In this document: positions 1 through 12,606 of the stretch, in pieces
How the letters are laid out: each line of letters opens with the position of its first letter
Numbering within the stretch: position 1 is the first letter of the stretch
NCBI GenBank assembly: GCA_034509925.1
Contig: CM067528.1
Span: 7,148,501 to 7,212,500, forward strand
Source: Hirudinaria manillensis
Taxonomy: Eukaryota > Annelida > Clitellata > Hirudinida > Hirudinidae
DNA: 64,000 nt
Direction of reading: 5' to 3'
Notes under the pieces: model-generated
Told to the model about the DNA's origin: nothing
The model's input: only the letters and a program-made list of their open reading frames with translations
Databases searched by the model: none
Translations under genes and position numbers: made by a program

Positions 1-489
1 TCATATTAAAATTTTGCCGATTATGTTAAAATAAAATGCCGCGCCGGAAAAAAAAACTGCACTTTGTAAGTTTATTTATTTTGAATATTTATCTCCTATA
101 TTTTTAACACTCTCGGGCCTCCATTTTGCTCGCGAATAACTTTTACAAGCGATTTCTGCACCGCGACTCATCATCCGCCTTCTTGGTTAAGGCAGAAAAC
201 TGCAAAGTCGGGTGACTATGTTTGATTTTAACGTTACCTCTAAACCAAATAAGTACTTAACCATAAAACTAACTTCGTATCCAATTTCTTTTTAATTAAA
301 CCTTTTGAATAATGATTATTAACGACAATATCCCTGCAGGCACGTTGTAATAAAACAATAATTAGTTTTATTGAGGAACAAATTACCGTAAACGTTGTTT
401 CTCAATTGTTTAATAACAATTATATGGCACTTTCTTAAAATTTAAGTTAATGAAAACGGTCATTCAAAACATAGTGATGATCAAATTGA

Positions 490-2690
490 TTATGATCCAT
501 TCCACCATGACAGCATGCCTAGACCTGCTTCTTCAATGGATCCCTATTTAAAAAGAATAACATTTACACATAAATATGACATTTATCTCAATAATAACAC
601 CTTTAAAAAAGATATGCAGTTGTAAATAAAACACCCACCAAGACGGTGTATGGAGGAACATTGTCATCACTTTCTGGGTCGGTTTTTATCACCAAAGAGG
701 ATGCACCAGCCTGTTGACTGGGAGGTGGTGGGTCATGTGATGTGGGTATCTTCTCCACAAATACCTCTTCTGTAACTTTGAATCTGATTAATATATTAAT
801 ATAATTATATAAATACCAGAGGTCAACAATCGATATCTTTATCACAATCACAATTCATCACTGACATTGTATTATATATAAATACAGGGGCTACATTGCC
901 TCTCCATTGATAAGAAATATTCCTTACTCACCACAAAAATTAATCTGTGATGTAAAGCTTAATAATTATATGAAATTATAACAATAAGTTATCTTTCTGA
1001 CCTGATTTCACCACCCCTGTCGATGGGGAGGTTGTGCCTCGCACCTTCTGCTTCATATTCCCACACCCACTTCTGACTTGATTCGATACTAGAATTCGTT
1101 AACAATTTTAAACTATTTATTAAGTAACATTTAATCAAGTAATTAGCGCAAATCTAAAAGTATTTCATTAGTTTATACAGAATGGCCAAATGGGCAATAT
1201 TCCTGCACACAATGGTAATCAGCCACAGTCATAAAATATCGTGTTTGAAACCCAGCTACTCTTGGCAAGCATCTCTGATGCTCATGGATCACTTTTTAGT
1301 AATTAATAAAATTCTTAAATAAGCATTTTATACTAAAAATCTAAAATTAAATGTTGAAATAAGGAAATTCAATTAATTAATTATATCTAAAGTAGATTTT
1401 GGACAGGCAAGAATAATGGCTCAACATTGAATTTGATTGTAAATACTAATATGTCCATATTGAGTTAGTCACAAGCAAATAATTACTTTAAGATGGTCAT
1501 TAACATATTTAATAAAAGTCCAAATAACTGAACAATGTGATGATGACTCACAATCTGCATGGCTGTGGCAGACAATCAGCTGGTATGAAGATATCCTCAA
1601 AGAAATCCATGGTAACTGACAAATTATAAGAAAGAATAAATAAAAAACTCATTATATAAATTGCTGTGAAAAACCTTTAAAAAATATTGGAAGTGAGATA
1701 TTAATAAATATGGTATTCACTATAATTTCCCTATCATATCGTTAGTTACAAGCGAACAAAATAGAACTAAAACTATGTAGTTGGTCTATAAACCCACAAA
1801 AATAATTGCAATAACCTTATCATTGAAATACCCCACAAAGAAATTAATGTTAATTAATATTAATTAGGTGTTTTTGAAACCCACCATGAACACCTTCTAT
1901 TGATGACTTCCTGACTCTGCCATTCAAAATCTCGTCCACAAACGGACGAAAGATTACCATTCTGAATTCAACTGCAAAAAAATAAATAAGTAATTAATTT
2001 AATAAGGAAATAGTTGTTGATGATTAAAGAATTAGAACTAGATTAATTGATAAATTTTGAAAGTAATTCAAGCATTAAACCAGCCAAACATAACCTAGCG
2101 TGTGCAGCTTAATGCAGCATTTATGATATATTTCAAGTTGTACCTAATTTTATTTAATCATACATAGTCTTTGCTGTTTTAATTAGTGGAGTGCAATACA
2201 AATGGGTTGAATCAGCTAATATTATGATTAAATAATCATAAATTTAGGTTTTATTAAGCTTACAATCTTAATTCCTTGCAAACATTATTGAATTAATAAC
2301 TAAGTATAAAAAAATCAGAGTAAAAAAATCTAGGTATTTAATCACAAATGAATTTTAATAACGTTGCGAAATGTTTGATTTGTGGCCAAATCATGGAATC
2401 TCAACAAACCCTTTGTATGAGCTGCTCCATCACCTTGGTATAAAATCGAATCTCCCACGTGTGTCAAATCCCATACTGTTATACACAATCCAACCTCATG
2501 GACAACCTAATTGGCGACAAACATATTTCATCTTTTAAAAGTAGAATCAAAGTTGGCAAATAGTGTTTTGTCGCAAAACCTTGTTAGCATATTTTTTGTT
2601 CAATGCGTCGAATATACTTTTTGTAAACTTTTGTCCAAAATATTTGGCTTCAACTGTAACGGTGTCCTGTAGCGTAGATAACACAAACAT
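490..2690 (-). CDS. POLR3H: RNA polymerase III subunit RPC8 (POLR3H), 7 exons
   Basis: Encodes the Pol III stalk subunit RPC8/RPC25, the partner of RPC9 in initiation of tRNA and 5S rRNA transcription. Exons on the minus strand: 2690-2580, 2506-2410, 1971-1885, 1615-1552, 1076-1002, 783-639, 543-490; all phases join and sum to 210 codons (human about 204). Family landmarks seen in order: MFVLSTLQDTVTVEA at the start, VGLCITVWDL and GDGAAHTK in the RNAP7-like N-domain, FRPFVDEIL, MDFFEDIFIPADCLPQP and WVWEYEAEG in the S1/OB part, and the C-terminal GLGMLSWW. The region after residue about 150 is a variable acidic/proline linker as in other animals. It is divergent from IFT56 with about 290 bp between start codons. 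Identification rests on remembered family motifs; I regard it as secure. Confidence 0.95.
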
Positions 2691-2976
2691 ATCTCTCGAT
2701 TAAAGCAAATTTCAAAACTTTTTTAATATCGTTCAAAACATTGAAATATTTGTAATTGAAGTTGAACTTGAGTAAATATTATACTAATATGTAATATAAT
2801 ATTAATAATACATTTTAAAATTTAAATTAGTTTATATCGATGTAAAATATAATTAATTACTTGCAAGTTTATTACAGTGAAATTTAAATATTGACACAAG
2901 CTGCTTGGCAACCGCCTAACTTTTCAGACACTTGAGTACACGTTTAGGTTGCACAGCATAGTTTGATTTTTCAAAG
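2691..2976. promoter_or_regulatory. Shared divergent promoter of POLR3H and IFT56
   Basis: Only 286 bp separate the two start codons of these divergently oriented genes, so both 5' UTRs and core promoters must lie here or overlap. The stretch is AT-rich with no clear TATA box in a fixed position and no ORF. Bidirectionality is inferred from layout alone. Confidence 0.6.
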
Positions 2977-5900
2977 ATGGTGCGCATATAACTGTAAAAA
3001 TTTTACTTGGAGCATTTGTTTGAGATTTCTGTATTCATTCTCCAGATTTTATCGAGAAATAAACCAGCAGCCAACAAAGATGGTACCGGTTCAAATTCAA
3101 AAGAAAAAGATAAAAAATCGATGCCTTCCCTTGAGGATTTTATAAAGGCTAGAGATTATATGGGAGCGATGACTCTGCTAGAGGTTAATAAAAATGATAA
3201 GACATTGATTTTATTATGTTATGAAGCATGTGATGGGGATTTAAATAATGAGAGTGGAAATAGAAATTTGGATATTAGAAATTAAAATAAAATCACATAC
3301 AAATTATTTTCAACAATTAAATCTGTCCTAACAGTTCTTCAAGAACACTGGCAAGACCAGTTTGGAGAATGACATGTGGACAGCTTATTGTGCCTTTCAT
3401 CTTGGAGACTATAAAACAGCAATGGAGGTATCTGATGTTTGTTATTCATTCTAATTGAGAGATAGTTGGGTAATACGTTTATAAAATACAAATGAACTTA
3501 ACAAAGCTGCAGAGTGATGCACACAAGAGGATGCTCAGATATATCATATAAAGTTATGGATATGAAGTTTGCATGTCATTTGATATTTGTACATAGTTTG
3601 CATGCCTATTGTAATATACAAACAGTCTGTTATATTAAATATTGAAACATTCACTTAAATATTTTTTTCCAAAACCAATGTGGCAATCGGTTTATAGTTT
3701 ATAGATCTTTGAATAAATTGGGAGCACATTTTCTGATGTCTTATATGATGTTATGTCATGCAGGATTATGAAAAGTTATCCAAAAAGTCCAAATCAGATG
3801 CCAACATATTGACTTATCTTGGATGTTGTTATTTCATGTTGGGGATGTACAAGGAAGCAGATGAAATAAGTAAAAAAGGTGGTGCATTGATTGGTTCAGA
3901 ATAATAAAAATAATATCGGTTTTAGAATTAATTATTCAATTTTAATTATAAACATGGCTGCAGGTCCAAAAAGTCCTCTTCAGAATCGCTTGTTGTTTCA
4001 CTTGTCACATAAATTGGGTGACGAGGAGCGACTGATGAAGTTTCACGGTTCACTGAACAACACAATCGAGGACCAACTCTCCTTGGCTTCCATTCATTAC
4101 CTTAGAAATCATTTCCAAGAAGCCATTGATATTTACAAAAGGATTATCAGAGATAATGAGTGAGTGATGGTAACGATGAAGATGACAATACAAGCAATTT
4201 GATTTGCATGGTAACACGTATTAAACTCGTAATAAGAATGTTTAATGCATCTGCAGTGAATGCATTTCGTATTCAATTCGTGTCTTAAAATGAATTATAT
4301 AAAACTAATACATTTGTCATCTAGATCCTATTCTGCACTGAATGTTTACATCGCCCTCTGCTCGTACAAGCTTGATTATTATGATGTTTCACAGGTGAGG
4401 GACAATGATCCATGACATAGCATTATTTATCATAGGATATTATTTAAATTCAAGTGTTAATTAAAGCAATTAATAATCAATTAATTATGATTATAATTTA
4501 TTATTCGTGATAACAATTAAACACAGTTGGGGATATAAATACATGGTATCATCCTTAATGACCATTTTGTAGAATAATGAATGTTAATGTTTAAAGATTT
4601 AACATCCATCCAGGAGTATCTCTCCTTGTATTTGAACCAACATCCTGAGAGTGCCACAGCCTTGAATCTAAAAGCTTGCAATCAGTTCAGGATGTACAAT
4701 GGAAAATTGGCTGAGGTGAGTCATTGATGAATTTTAATAAGTGTACATTGTACAATCAAGCAAGACCTTTTATTATTATAATTATTGCGATCTTGTGATG
4801 GCACTTGTTAATCAACAAATCCGTGTAATGCTTAACACTTTATTACTTTCTAAGAAGTTTATTTGTTGTTTGAATTCTTTTAAAAAAAGGCAGAATTAAA
4901 AGCACTCCAGGATATGGCTTCCCCATCTTTTACGTATGCCAGAGATCTTGTTAAGCACAACTTGGTGAGGTTATTTTTAAATTACTTTTTAAAGCTTTAA
5001 TTATCAAAATGAAAGGCTTAATGTAACAATACTTGACTAAAAGGACAATATATATTAATATTATAAATATATAATATTATAAATATTATTAAATAGTGTT
5101 GCTATATTGTTTGTAGGAAGCAAATTAATTAATGAAGTATTTTGATTAAGGTGATGAATTTTTAATATCCACATGTAGGCAGTGTTCAGGAATGGTCAGG
5201 GAGCTTTGCAAGTTCTTCCGCCATTGGTTGACGTGATCCCAGAAGCCAGACTCAACCTTGTCATTCACTATTTGAAACAAGGTTGGATCTAAGATCAACA
5301 TATTTTTGTTTCAAAATCATGTTCTTCATTTGTGCCAAGTGATGAATAAAGTGCCAGTGTTTCTGTGCCAAGACCTGAAATAAAAAATGGATTTGATTTA
5401 AATTTATGATTTTCCGATATTACCCGTGTCGAATTATTTTTTAATTTCATTCATTGATGAATAAATAAACTCTGCCTTTCAACCAATCAGATGAGATCCT
5501 AGAAGCCAATGAACTGATGAAGGACATAGAACCAGTGACACCACAGGATTACATATTGAAGGGTATTGTTAATGCCATCATTGGTCAGGAACAGCAATCA
5601 GTGAGTTGCATGTTGTGCATTAATTTGAACTAATTAGATGATAATAAATTAGCAATAAAGTTGGTGTTAATAAATAATATTTAATAATAATAATAATAAT
5701 TCTATTTAGAAAGACCATTTGAAGACTGCACATCAATTGTTTGATTTGGTCGGCAGTTCAGCAAGTGAATGTGGTGAGTCAAACTATTACTCGACAATTT
5801 ATTTATTTATTTTCAATTTCTATTAATAATTTAAATTAATAAATATTTAAGTTGTGAAAATAATTTTTATTCGTCCAGACACCATCCCCGGTCGCCAATG

Positions 5901-8100
5901 CATGGCAATGAGGTTCTTCTTGTTGAGGCAATTTGAGGAAGTCATGATTTACCTGAACTCAATCAAGGTGCAATTCATATTCTGTGATTGAAACTGATTG
6001 AACCTATGATAGCAAAAATGATTTTTGATGGAAGCTATTGGCCATAAATTGGAAATATTTGTAATGTTGTGATGTAACATTGCATGAATTAGAAATGTCA
6101 AACAATATTAAGTTTCCTAGTAATCTTTGCCCATCATAATTCATACTAGCCTTCATTGTTTATGTACTTCATCATCTCCATCATCACCATCGTCATCATC
6201 ATCATCATCGTCTTCATCATCATCATCATCTCCATCGTCGTCGTCATCATCATGTATCAATTAAAAAATGAAAAGTTTTTTAAAATTCAGAGTTACTTCT
6301 TCAATGAGGATACATTCAACTTTATGTATGGACAGACCAAGGCTGCTCTGGGCAAGTATAAGGAGGCAGAGGAGGTGATGATAATGATGATGATGATTAT
6401 TATTATTGTTGTCATTATCAATTTGATGACGAATGACCATTATTTCTGTTTTTAATGATTTCATGTTGATTATGTTATGATATTGCTAATGGAGTTAATG
6501 CTTGTTATGTTGATACTTAATTCTTGGATGATATTCGTAATTACTGGTGATGGATTTATCACCATCACCATCATCATCATCATCATGTCATTTGCAGAGC
6601 CACTATCACCTTCATTTTTGTTTATTCAGGCATTCCTTTTGATTCAAAGTGAGAAACTCAAGAACGACTATGTTTATCTCAGCTGGCTCGCGAGATGCTG
6701 TGAGATATTTTCAGTTGAATTCATGATATTTATATTATATTAATTATATTGTATTAGTTACTATTAAAGTAATTGTTTACTTTTACATGAAGTTGTTTTA
6801 TTTTAATTCTAGAATCAATTTAATTAATTTAATTTTATTGGTACCATCATCAACAATCATCAACATATGCAAATGTGATTTAATTAACCTTTTTGTTTAA
6901 TAAACAACACCACAATTTCTCATCACTTCTTTCTCTTCTTCATCAATCAATCAATTCCATTTCATTAAGGATTTGTGAAAAGTTTTTAAAATTACAATAA
7001 TTTACAAAGCAATATTATTTAATTAATTACTTCACGTATTGCAATGCAGTCATTATGAACAAGAAGCCACGCATGGCCTGGGAACTTTACTTGAAGATGT
7101 CATCATCCACCGAATCTTACAACCTTCTCCAAGTCATTGCCAACGACTGTTACAAGGCAATTGTTAATTATATTTTATGTTATGTTTGTTATTGTTAACA
7201 TTGTTTGACTTAGAAAAGTCAATATTAAGTTTCAAAATTGTTTTTGTCCATCATAACAGCCTTCATTGATTATATACTTCATCATCATCATCATCATGTA
7301 TCAATTAAAAAGTGTAAAGTTGTTAATTAATGATTAATTTCAATTTTAATTTATTGAAGTTTATTGGAGAACAGCATTTAAAGACTTATTCATTTTGTCA
7401 ACAAAAATGCACAGTAATGTATACATTCCATAGGTCTCTCCAAATGGAAAAACATCTGCTTTTATGCCAAACACAGTCAATAACATGTCAATAACATTGT
7501 TACAACAATGTTATTTGAAAATTTAAAAACTTTGTGCAACAATTCCCGACAATAAAACAATTTGTTCTCATCCTTACTGATCATCTTATGCATCTTATGG
7601 CTACAGTTAATTAACATCCTAACAATCACTTACTTCAGATGGGACTCTTCTTCTACTCTGCCAAAGCCTTTGATGTCCTTGAAAGACTGGATGCCAACCC
7701 AGAGTTCTGGGAGGGCAAAAGAGGTGCCTGCGTTGGGGCTTTCCAGATGATCATCGGAGGACACGAACCAAAGTAGGAGTTTCACCACTTGTTCAACACT
7801 TACTTTTTGGTTATGATACTACAACTCCATGTCACATCATCACGACTTATCATGTAGCAGAATATTTTTAAACTAACATGGGCTTAGATGTGACTATTAA
7901 CTCAGCAATCAACTTTGCAACCTTATTATTCTGGCAATATAATTAACTTGGATTTTGACAAAACTTAATTGTAATAATCACTCAGGGAATCATTGAGAGA
8001 TGTGGTGCAAATGCTCCAAAACACAGAAAATCCACAAGTGGAATACATCATAAGAACCATGAAGAAATATGCCAAGGAAAACAGGGTCCCATTCTTCTGA
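2977..8100 (+). CDS. IFT56: Intraflagellar transport protein 56 (TTC26/DYF-13), 17 exons
   Basis: IFT-B complex TPR protein needed for ciliary transport of motility cargo. Exons: 2977-2979, 3046-3183, 3335-3427, 3764-3869, 3964-4159, 4325-4394, 4614-4715, 4890-4964, 5179-5281, 5491-5600, 5710-5773, 5879-5967, 6291-6374, 6630-6699, 7050-7156, 7639-7772, 7986-8100. They sum to 552 aa, against about 554 in human. Diagnostic stretches include [73 protein letters not shown] and the C-terminal [11 protein letters not shown]-type helices run through most of the protein. Two oddities: the first coding exon is only the ATG, and intron 15 starts with GC instead of GT. The single-codon start is chosen because the next exon opens with ILSRNKPA, matching the vertebrate N-terminus directly after Met; the next in-frame ATG is at 3121. 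Confidence 0.96.
6167..6254 (+). repeat. Imperfect (CAT)n microsatellite in an IFT56 intron
   Basis: Runs of CAT interrupted by CGT, CTC and CAC lie in intron 12 just before exon 13. The same trinucleotide recurs throughout the window, often beside splice sites. Confidence 0.85.
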
Positions 8101-8631
8101 CGATGACTCATTCATATTTTGTTCTGCATGTTCTGTAGTTCTTAATGGACAGCTGTTGAAATCATCACTGGTGATGATGGCATCTCCTACCTAGCTTAAA
8201 CTTTAATTTTTAACCTCAAACTTTAATTTTTGGACAATTTTGTACATTAAAATTTTACCATAGTTTTAAAATTCATTGTAAAACTTTAATGAGACTTATT
8301 CTGTAGCAACAATTCAAAATTCAGAAGATTCAAGAAACTTCCCTGTTTAAGTCTTACATTGAACCAGTTAAAGGAACAAATCAAACTAGAAATTTAAATA
8401 AAAAAACCAAAATAATTGCAACCAGTTTACAATTAATAATAACAAAATAACTTGTTCAAAATACAGAATGCATTAATTTCTGGAGCCAGAGTTGAATCGA
8501 GTGCATTACTTAAAGGTATACATTCCAGTGAAACTACCAACTACAATGACTCTGTAATCCCAACTTACAAATGGTCAAATATAATTGGTCATGAATGCTT
8601 AGTCAGCTGGACAATTAATTATTCATGAGAT
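8101..8631. other. Convergent 3' flank between IFT56 and JMJD8
   Basis: This stretch holds the 3' UTRs of two tail-to-tail genes. A plus-strand AATAAA near 8396 is a candidate IFT56 polyadenylation signal. No coding exon is recognised. Confidence 0.55.
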
Positions 8632-11600
8632 TCATCCGAGGAAGGTGGATATGAAGACGCTAGGCATGACATTCAGGGTGGCATGCCACCACCGGTCTGG
8701 AAAGTAGAGAGCCTGCATAATTATGAATAATTAATAGCTTTACAAACAATGAATGCAATTACATGAAGCTTAATTTCTTTGATTTATTTAAAAAAATAAA
8801 CACATATAAAATGCAAAGTCATGCTATCAATGGTCTTTTTCAATGATTCAATTTTAAGTCACACAATACCACATTCCAAAGTAATTCAACTTTTCCCCCT
8901 AATTCCCAAGTTTTGAAACTAACCTCAGAACGTCAGAAATTGAAAAATATTACAACACGTCACATAGACATAATATTTGTCACATAATAATAATAATAAT
9001 AATCATCATCATCATCATCATCACCTGTCCTGGCTCGATGGTACATTCAAAAGGCATCTCGTTGGAATTGAGTCTGGGAAAGTCTTGGACCAACCAATGG
9101 AGTGTTGTTAGGTTTGGATTGAAAACTGGTGCCTCATTTGGAGGATAAAGGAACCACCTCTAATGAATTAAATGCAATAATAACCAATAAATTATTGCTT
9201 TCACATTTTTTGTACATTTCAAAATCCCAACTAGCTTCTATATATACATATATATATTGATATTGATAGAAACTCTTGAGCGAGCGTTCTGACAGGGATC
9301 TTCAGAGGAGTGGCCCCCTCTACGAGTGTTTCGGCCCTGAATCCTGACTCTCAGGGACTGGGCCGCATCCGTTGATCAAGCGGATGTCCCTGCCAGATAC
9401 TTTCTTCCGATAACCAGACAACGACTATATATATATATATATATATATTGATCTTCTGAACATCAACAAGTTAAAAATCCTCTTCGTGGAAAAACAAACA
9501 AACCCTTAGAGTTAAGATTAGGAAATCCAGTCTTATTTTGTAAAAATAATTTTCATTTTATATTTTACATAATAATTCAAAAACTTTTCCAATAAAATCA
9601 TAACCACCACAACCATCATCATCTCACTTCATTTCTACTGAATTTTATGCACAATCCTCACTTTGCTCCCAAAAACGACTTCAGAAAATCCAGGTCCATG
9701 AAAGTGGAATGGCACTCCTGTCCCTGCATCTGGGAGATGATGAAGATGATGAAGATGATGATAGCAGAACAAATTGTTAATAACTAGGATGCTAAACATA
9801 TTTTTGTAACCATTGCTCCCAACATAATTTATAATTCCACAAAAACTGATTAGCATGTATTTATCATATTCAATTATATTTAATCATTCAATATTTAAAC
9901 TGATTAGCATGTATTTATCGTATTCAATTATATTTAATCATATCCAACATCATAGAGTCTGACCTGCAACTCCGTAACTGTAAGCAGGTGTAAGATTTGG
10001 CACGTATAAGTTCGGTGGATGGTAAGCAGAGAACACTTCTCCCCATTCAGTGTGGTTGTTGTCACCAAACCAATAGAAGGTTTCTTAGCAGATCAATAAT
10101 ATATCTGGTCAATGTCATTCCCTCGATTGATCGTAAAGTTGAGCACAAATATTAAGCATTTATGACATGATATTTAATAACAATAACCACTTTAAGGTAC
10201 TAAAAAGGAAAGATAATTAAATAAATAAATTAGTAAAATTTTTGCATTTTTTGTTGAAAGTCTGTGCTATTTTATAATATTTTGAAGGTTAAGTTGTACG
10301 AAATTAAACAGATTTAAAAAAAAACCTAAAATATTTCTTGATATCGAAGTCAACCATGTAAAATGTGCGCAACATGTAATTTCCGCACTTATACGCAATG
10401 TTTAAGCATTGGGATGTTCAAGATGCTTGAGACAGTTCTAAATGACGTTTTATTTACCTAAAATTTTGTATATAGCCTTAGAAATGTAAAAGGAACAAAT
10501 TTCTGGAACGGGAATAAACAATTTCGAAAAAAATTTTTTTTCATTGGCACCCTACTATACAGGTTGAACCAAAAGAAAGGCTGAGAAATTTCCAAAGAAG
10601 CAAATCATTTGAGAAACAGTGCATGATATAATTTGTGAATAATTTAATAAATGCTTATTTAAAACTTAAAATTTACCATTTCCAGGCATTTCCAAGCTCT
10701 GAGGTTTCATGATTTTGGTGACATATTGTTCCAATGTGACATCCACTGACAAATACGTGAGGACAACGATGATGATGATGATGATGATGATGATGTAACC
10801 ATTATGTATTATCATAGTCTGTTATTATAGTATAATATACATTATAATGCTTAGAATTTCTTGAACACATAACAAACCTCACAGCCTAAAATTGTAATGA
10901 CTACATTTCTACAACCTGTTCTATTCAAAAAGGTTTTATTAAAATAAAATTATCAATAAAAATTGAATTAATATATTAACATTTTTGATAAGAATATGTG
11001 TTTGCAGAACTTAATCTTATTTTTTTGCCCCCAAATTCTTTCAGCATGTTTTCTTTTCTTGAGTGCGTTCTAAACTCCTGTTAATTGACAGTGAATTCTT
11101 AAACATTAAATTAATAAATCATTTATAATTAGTATAAATTATTATTCAAGAAGAGAAATTTACAAAAAGGACTCAACCTGGAAAATTAAACATTTTTGAC
11201 ATAATTATAAGCTGCAAAATAGTTTCTTATAGGTTAAATTAAATTTATATTATATTATAAATTATTATTACATAATTTGAGCATATGTGGGTAGACCACA
11301 TTTAAAATTAAACATCACATCATCCTAAAGAATTAAATGATTGACCATAATTGAAACATAAAATAATTGAACATTTTCTGCTTTGATTACCAAACAAATA
11401 AGTACATTATTCAAATATACACAAACTTTTACATCAATATCCAATAAATAATTATTATTTTTCATTATTCATTATTATCATGTCAATTGTCCTTTTACAA
11501 ATTCTTAAAAAAAAAAACTAACAGAGTTATCATTTGGATTCTTAACAATGAATGGCTTCTTATAAGCATACCTACATAAAACAAATGAAAATTTATTTAA

Positions 11601-12412
11601 GAACAATAAATAAATAAATGCTAATAAACAAAACAAAATAGTTCTCAATTAATCAGATTTAAAACTGGTTTATTCATAATTAATTGGCATCTTTTTAATG
11701 TAATCCTCTCATTCTTGTTCAAAAGTCCTCAAATGCTTACAGTTGACAATATTCGATGCTTTAATTCTAAATAACCAATTTGTTTTGATGACACTGCAAT
11801 TACATATAAAACTATGCCATACATGGATATGATTGAAATATTATGTACAAGCAATCTCTTTAGTGTTTGAATAGAATCTGAATCAAAATACTTTTGAAGA
11901 AATTCTTGTTGGGAGAGAAAGTCCAACACATCTATGTTACATGGTCCTTTTGTAGCAACAACTTTTGAGATATCTGTGTGCCTGTTTATAATGTTGATGC
12001 TATTTCATCCCAATAGGTTCTTAAAAAACCTTAAACAATCTTAAAATAACTTCGTAGAATAACTCATAAGAGATTCCTTTCAATCAATCAATGATATAGT
12101 ATAAATAGTTAGGTATTAAGGCTGAATGACGATTAATCCTGTACAAAATATACAACTGCAAGCAGTTTCGAAATGGCAATATTCGCGCATTACTTTACGT
12201 ACATCAATCACAATATTGTTTTTAAAGTTCACTGGTGTCATTTCTAACCATCCTCCGTCATCAGGGTTGTCTTCACTAACATCAATCTTAACATCTGTTC
12301 CACATTCATTTGATTCTTTAGCGACCGGACAAAATTCTAAGTTTTCACATTTTATTATTTTATTTCGGGAAAAAAGAATAAGGATCGCAAAACATGCAAA
12401 ACATCGTTTCAT
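8632..12412 (-). CDS. JMJD8: JmjC domain-containing protein 8 (JMJD8), 9 exons
   Basis: ER-lumenal JmjC-fold protein; vertebrate JMJD8 is linked to NF-kB signalling and metabolism. Exons on the minus strand: 12412-12249, 11981-11892, 11571-11523, 11077-10981, 10745-10677, 10083-9964, 9729-9662, 9159-9025, 8712-8632; phases join to 290 aa. The first exon begins with a hydrophobic signal-like segment (FACFAILILF) and contains DDGGW. Conserved blocks then follow: EFLQKYAYKKPFIV, RLSSANTYSY, FYWFGDNNHTEWGEVFSAY, AGTGVPFHFHGPGFSEVVFG, RWFLYPPNEAPVFNPNLTTL, FECTIEPGQ and the C-terminal LYFPDRWWHATLNV, ending at FISTFLG as in human. The HFHGPG and WWHA histidines correspond to the JmjC metal-site region; as in the family, the canonical HxD triad is altered. 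It is convergent with IFT56 and 194 bp from PBLD. Confidence 0.95.
8983..9022 (+). repeat. (ATA)n/(ATC)n microsatellite
   Basis: ATA repeats pass into ATC repeats and end a few bases past the donor of JMJD8 exon 8, on the intron side. Confidence 0.85.
9265..9425. mobile_element. GC-rich, hairpin-forming insertion flanked by (TA)n
   Basis: About 160 bp of G+C-rich DNA interrupts the AT-rich JMJD8 intron, with TATATA tracts on both sides. Three hairpins can be drawn inside a closing stem: 9293-9298 (CAGGGA) with 9387-9392 (TCCCTG), GGCC 9312-9315 with 9333-9336, CCCTGA 9335-9340 with TCAGGG 9351-9356 (alternative to the previous one for two bases), and CATCCG 9366-9371 with CGGATG 9381-9386. 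No ORF. A short structured mobile element or its remnant is inferred; the family is not recognised. Confidence 0.45.
9843..9945. repeat. Two-copy 54-bp tandem repeat
   Basis: Copy one starts at 9843 and copy two at 9897 (both open with AAACTGATTAGCATGTATTT). They are nearly identical over about 48 bp. Located in the JMJD8 intron between exons 6 and 7. Confidence 0.85.
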
Positions 12413-12606
12413 ATTTGCTAAGCAAAAGTCATAAATAAGCCGGACGAAAACAGCGAGATGCTCATCGAAAAATGACGGTTTAAGGTTCGTGCGACTGTGA
12501 TTAACATATCATTATAAAGATATTGCATAGTATGGCATAAAGCCATAAGCTTTTTTAAGCTTTGTTTAGTTTGATTCAACGGAGTAATATTTCATAAATT
12601 TTTTAT

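Noticed and set aside
9265..9425. Hammerhead ribozyme in the GC-rich island
   Set aside because: A CGAAAC string occurs on the minus strand but no CTGANGA core in the right position, so the catalytic consensus is not met.
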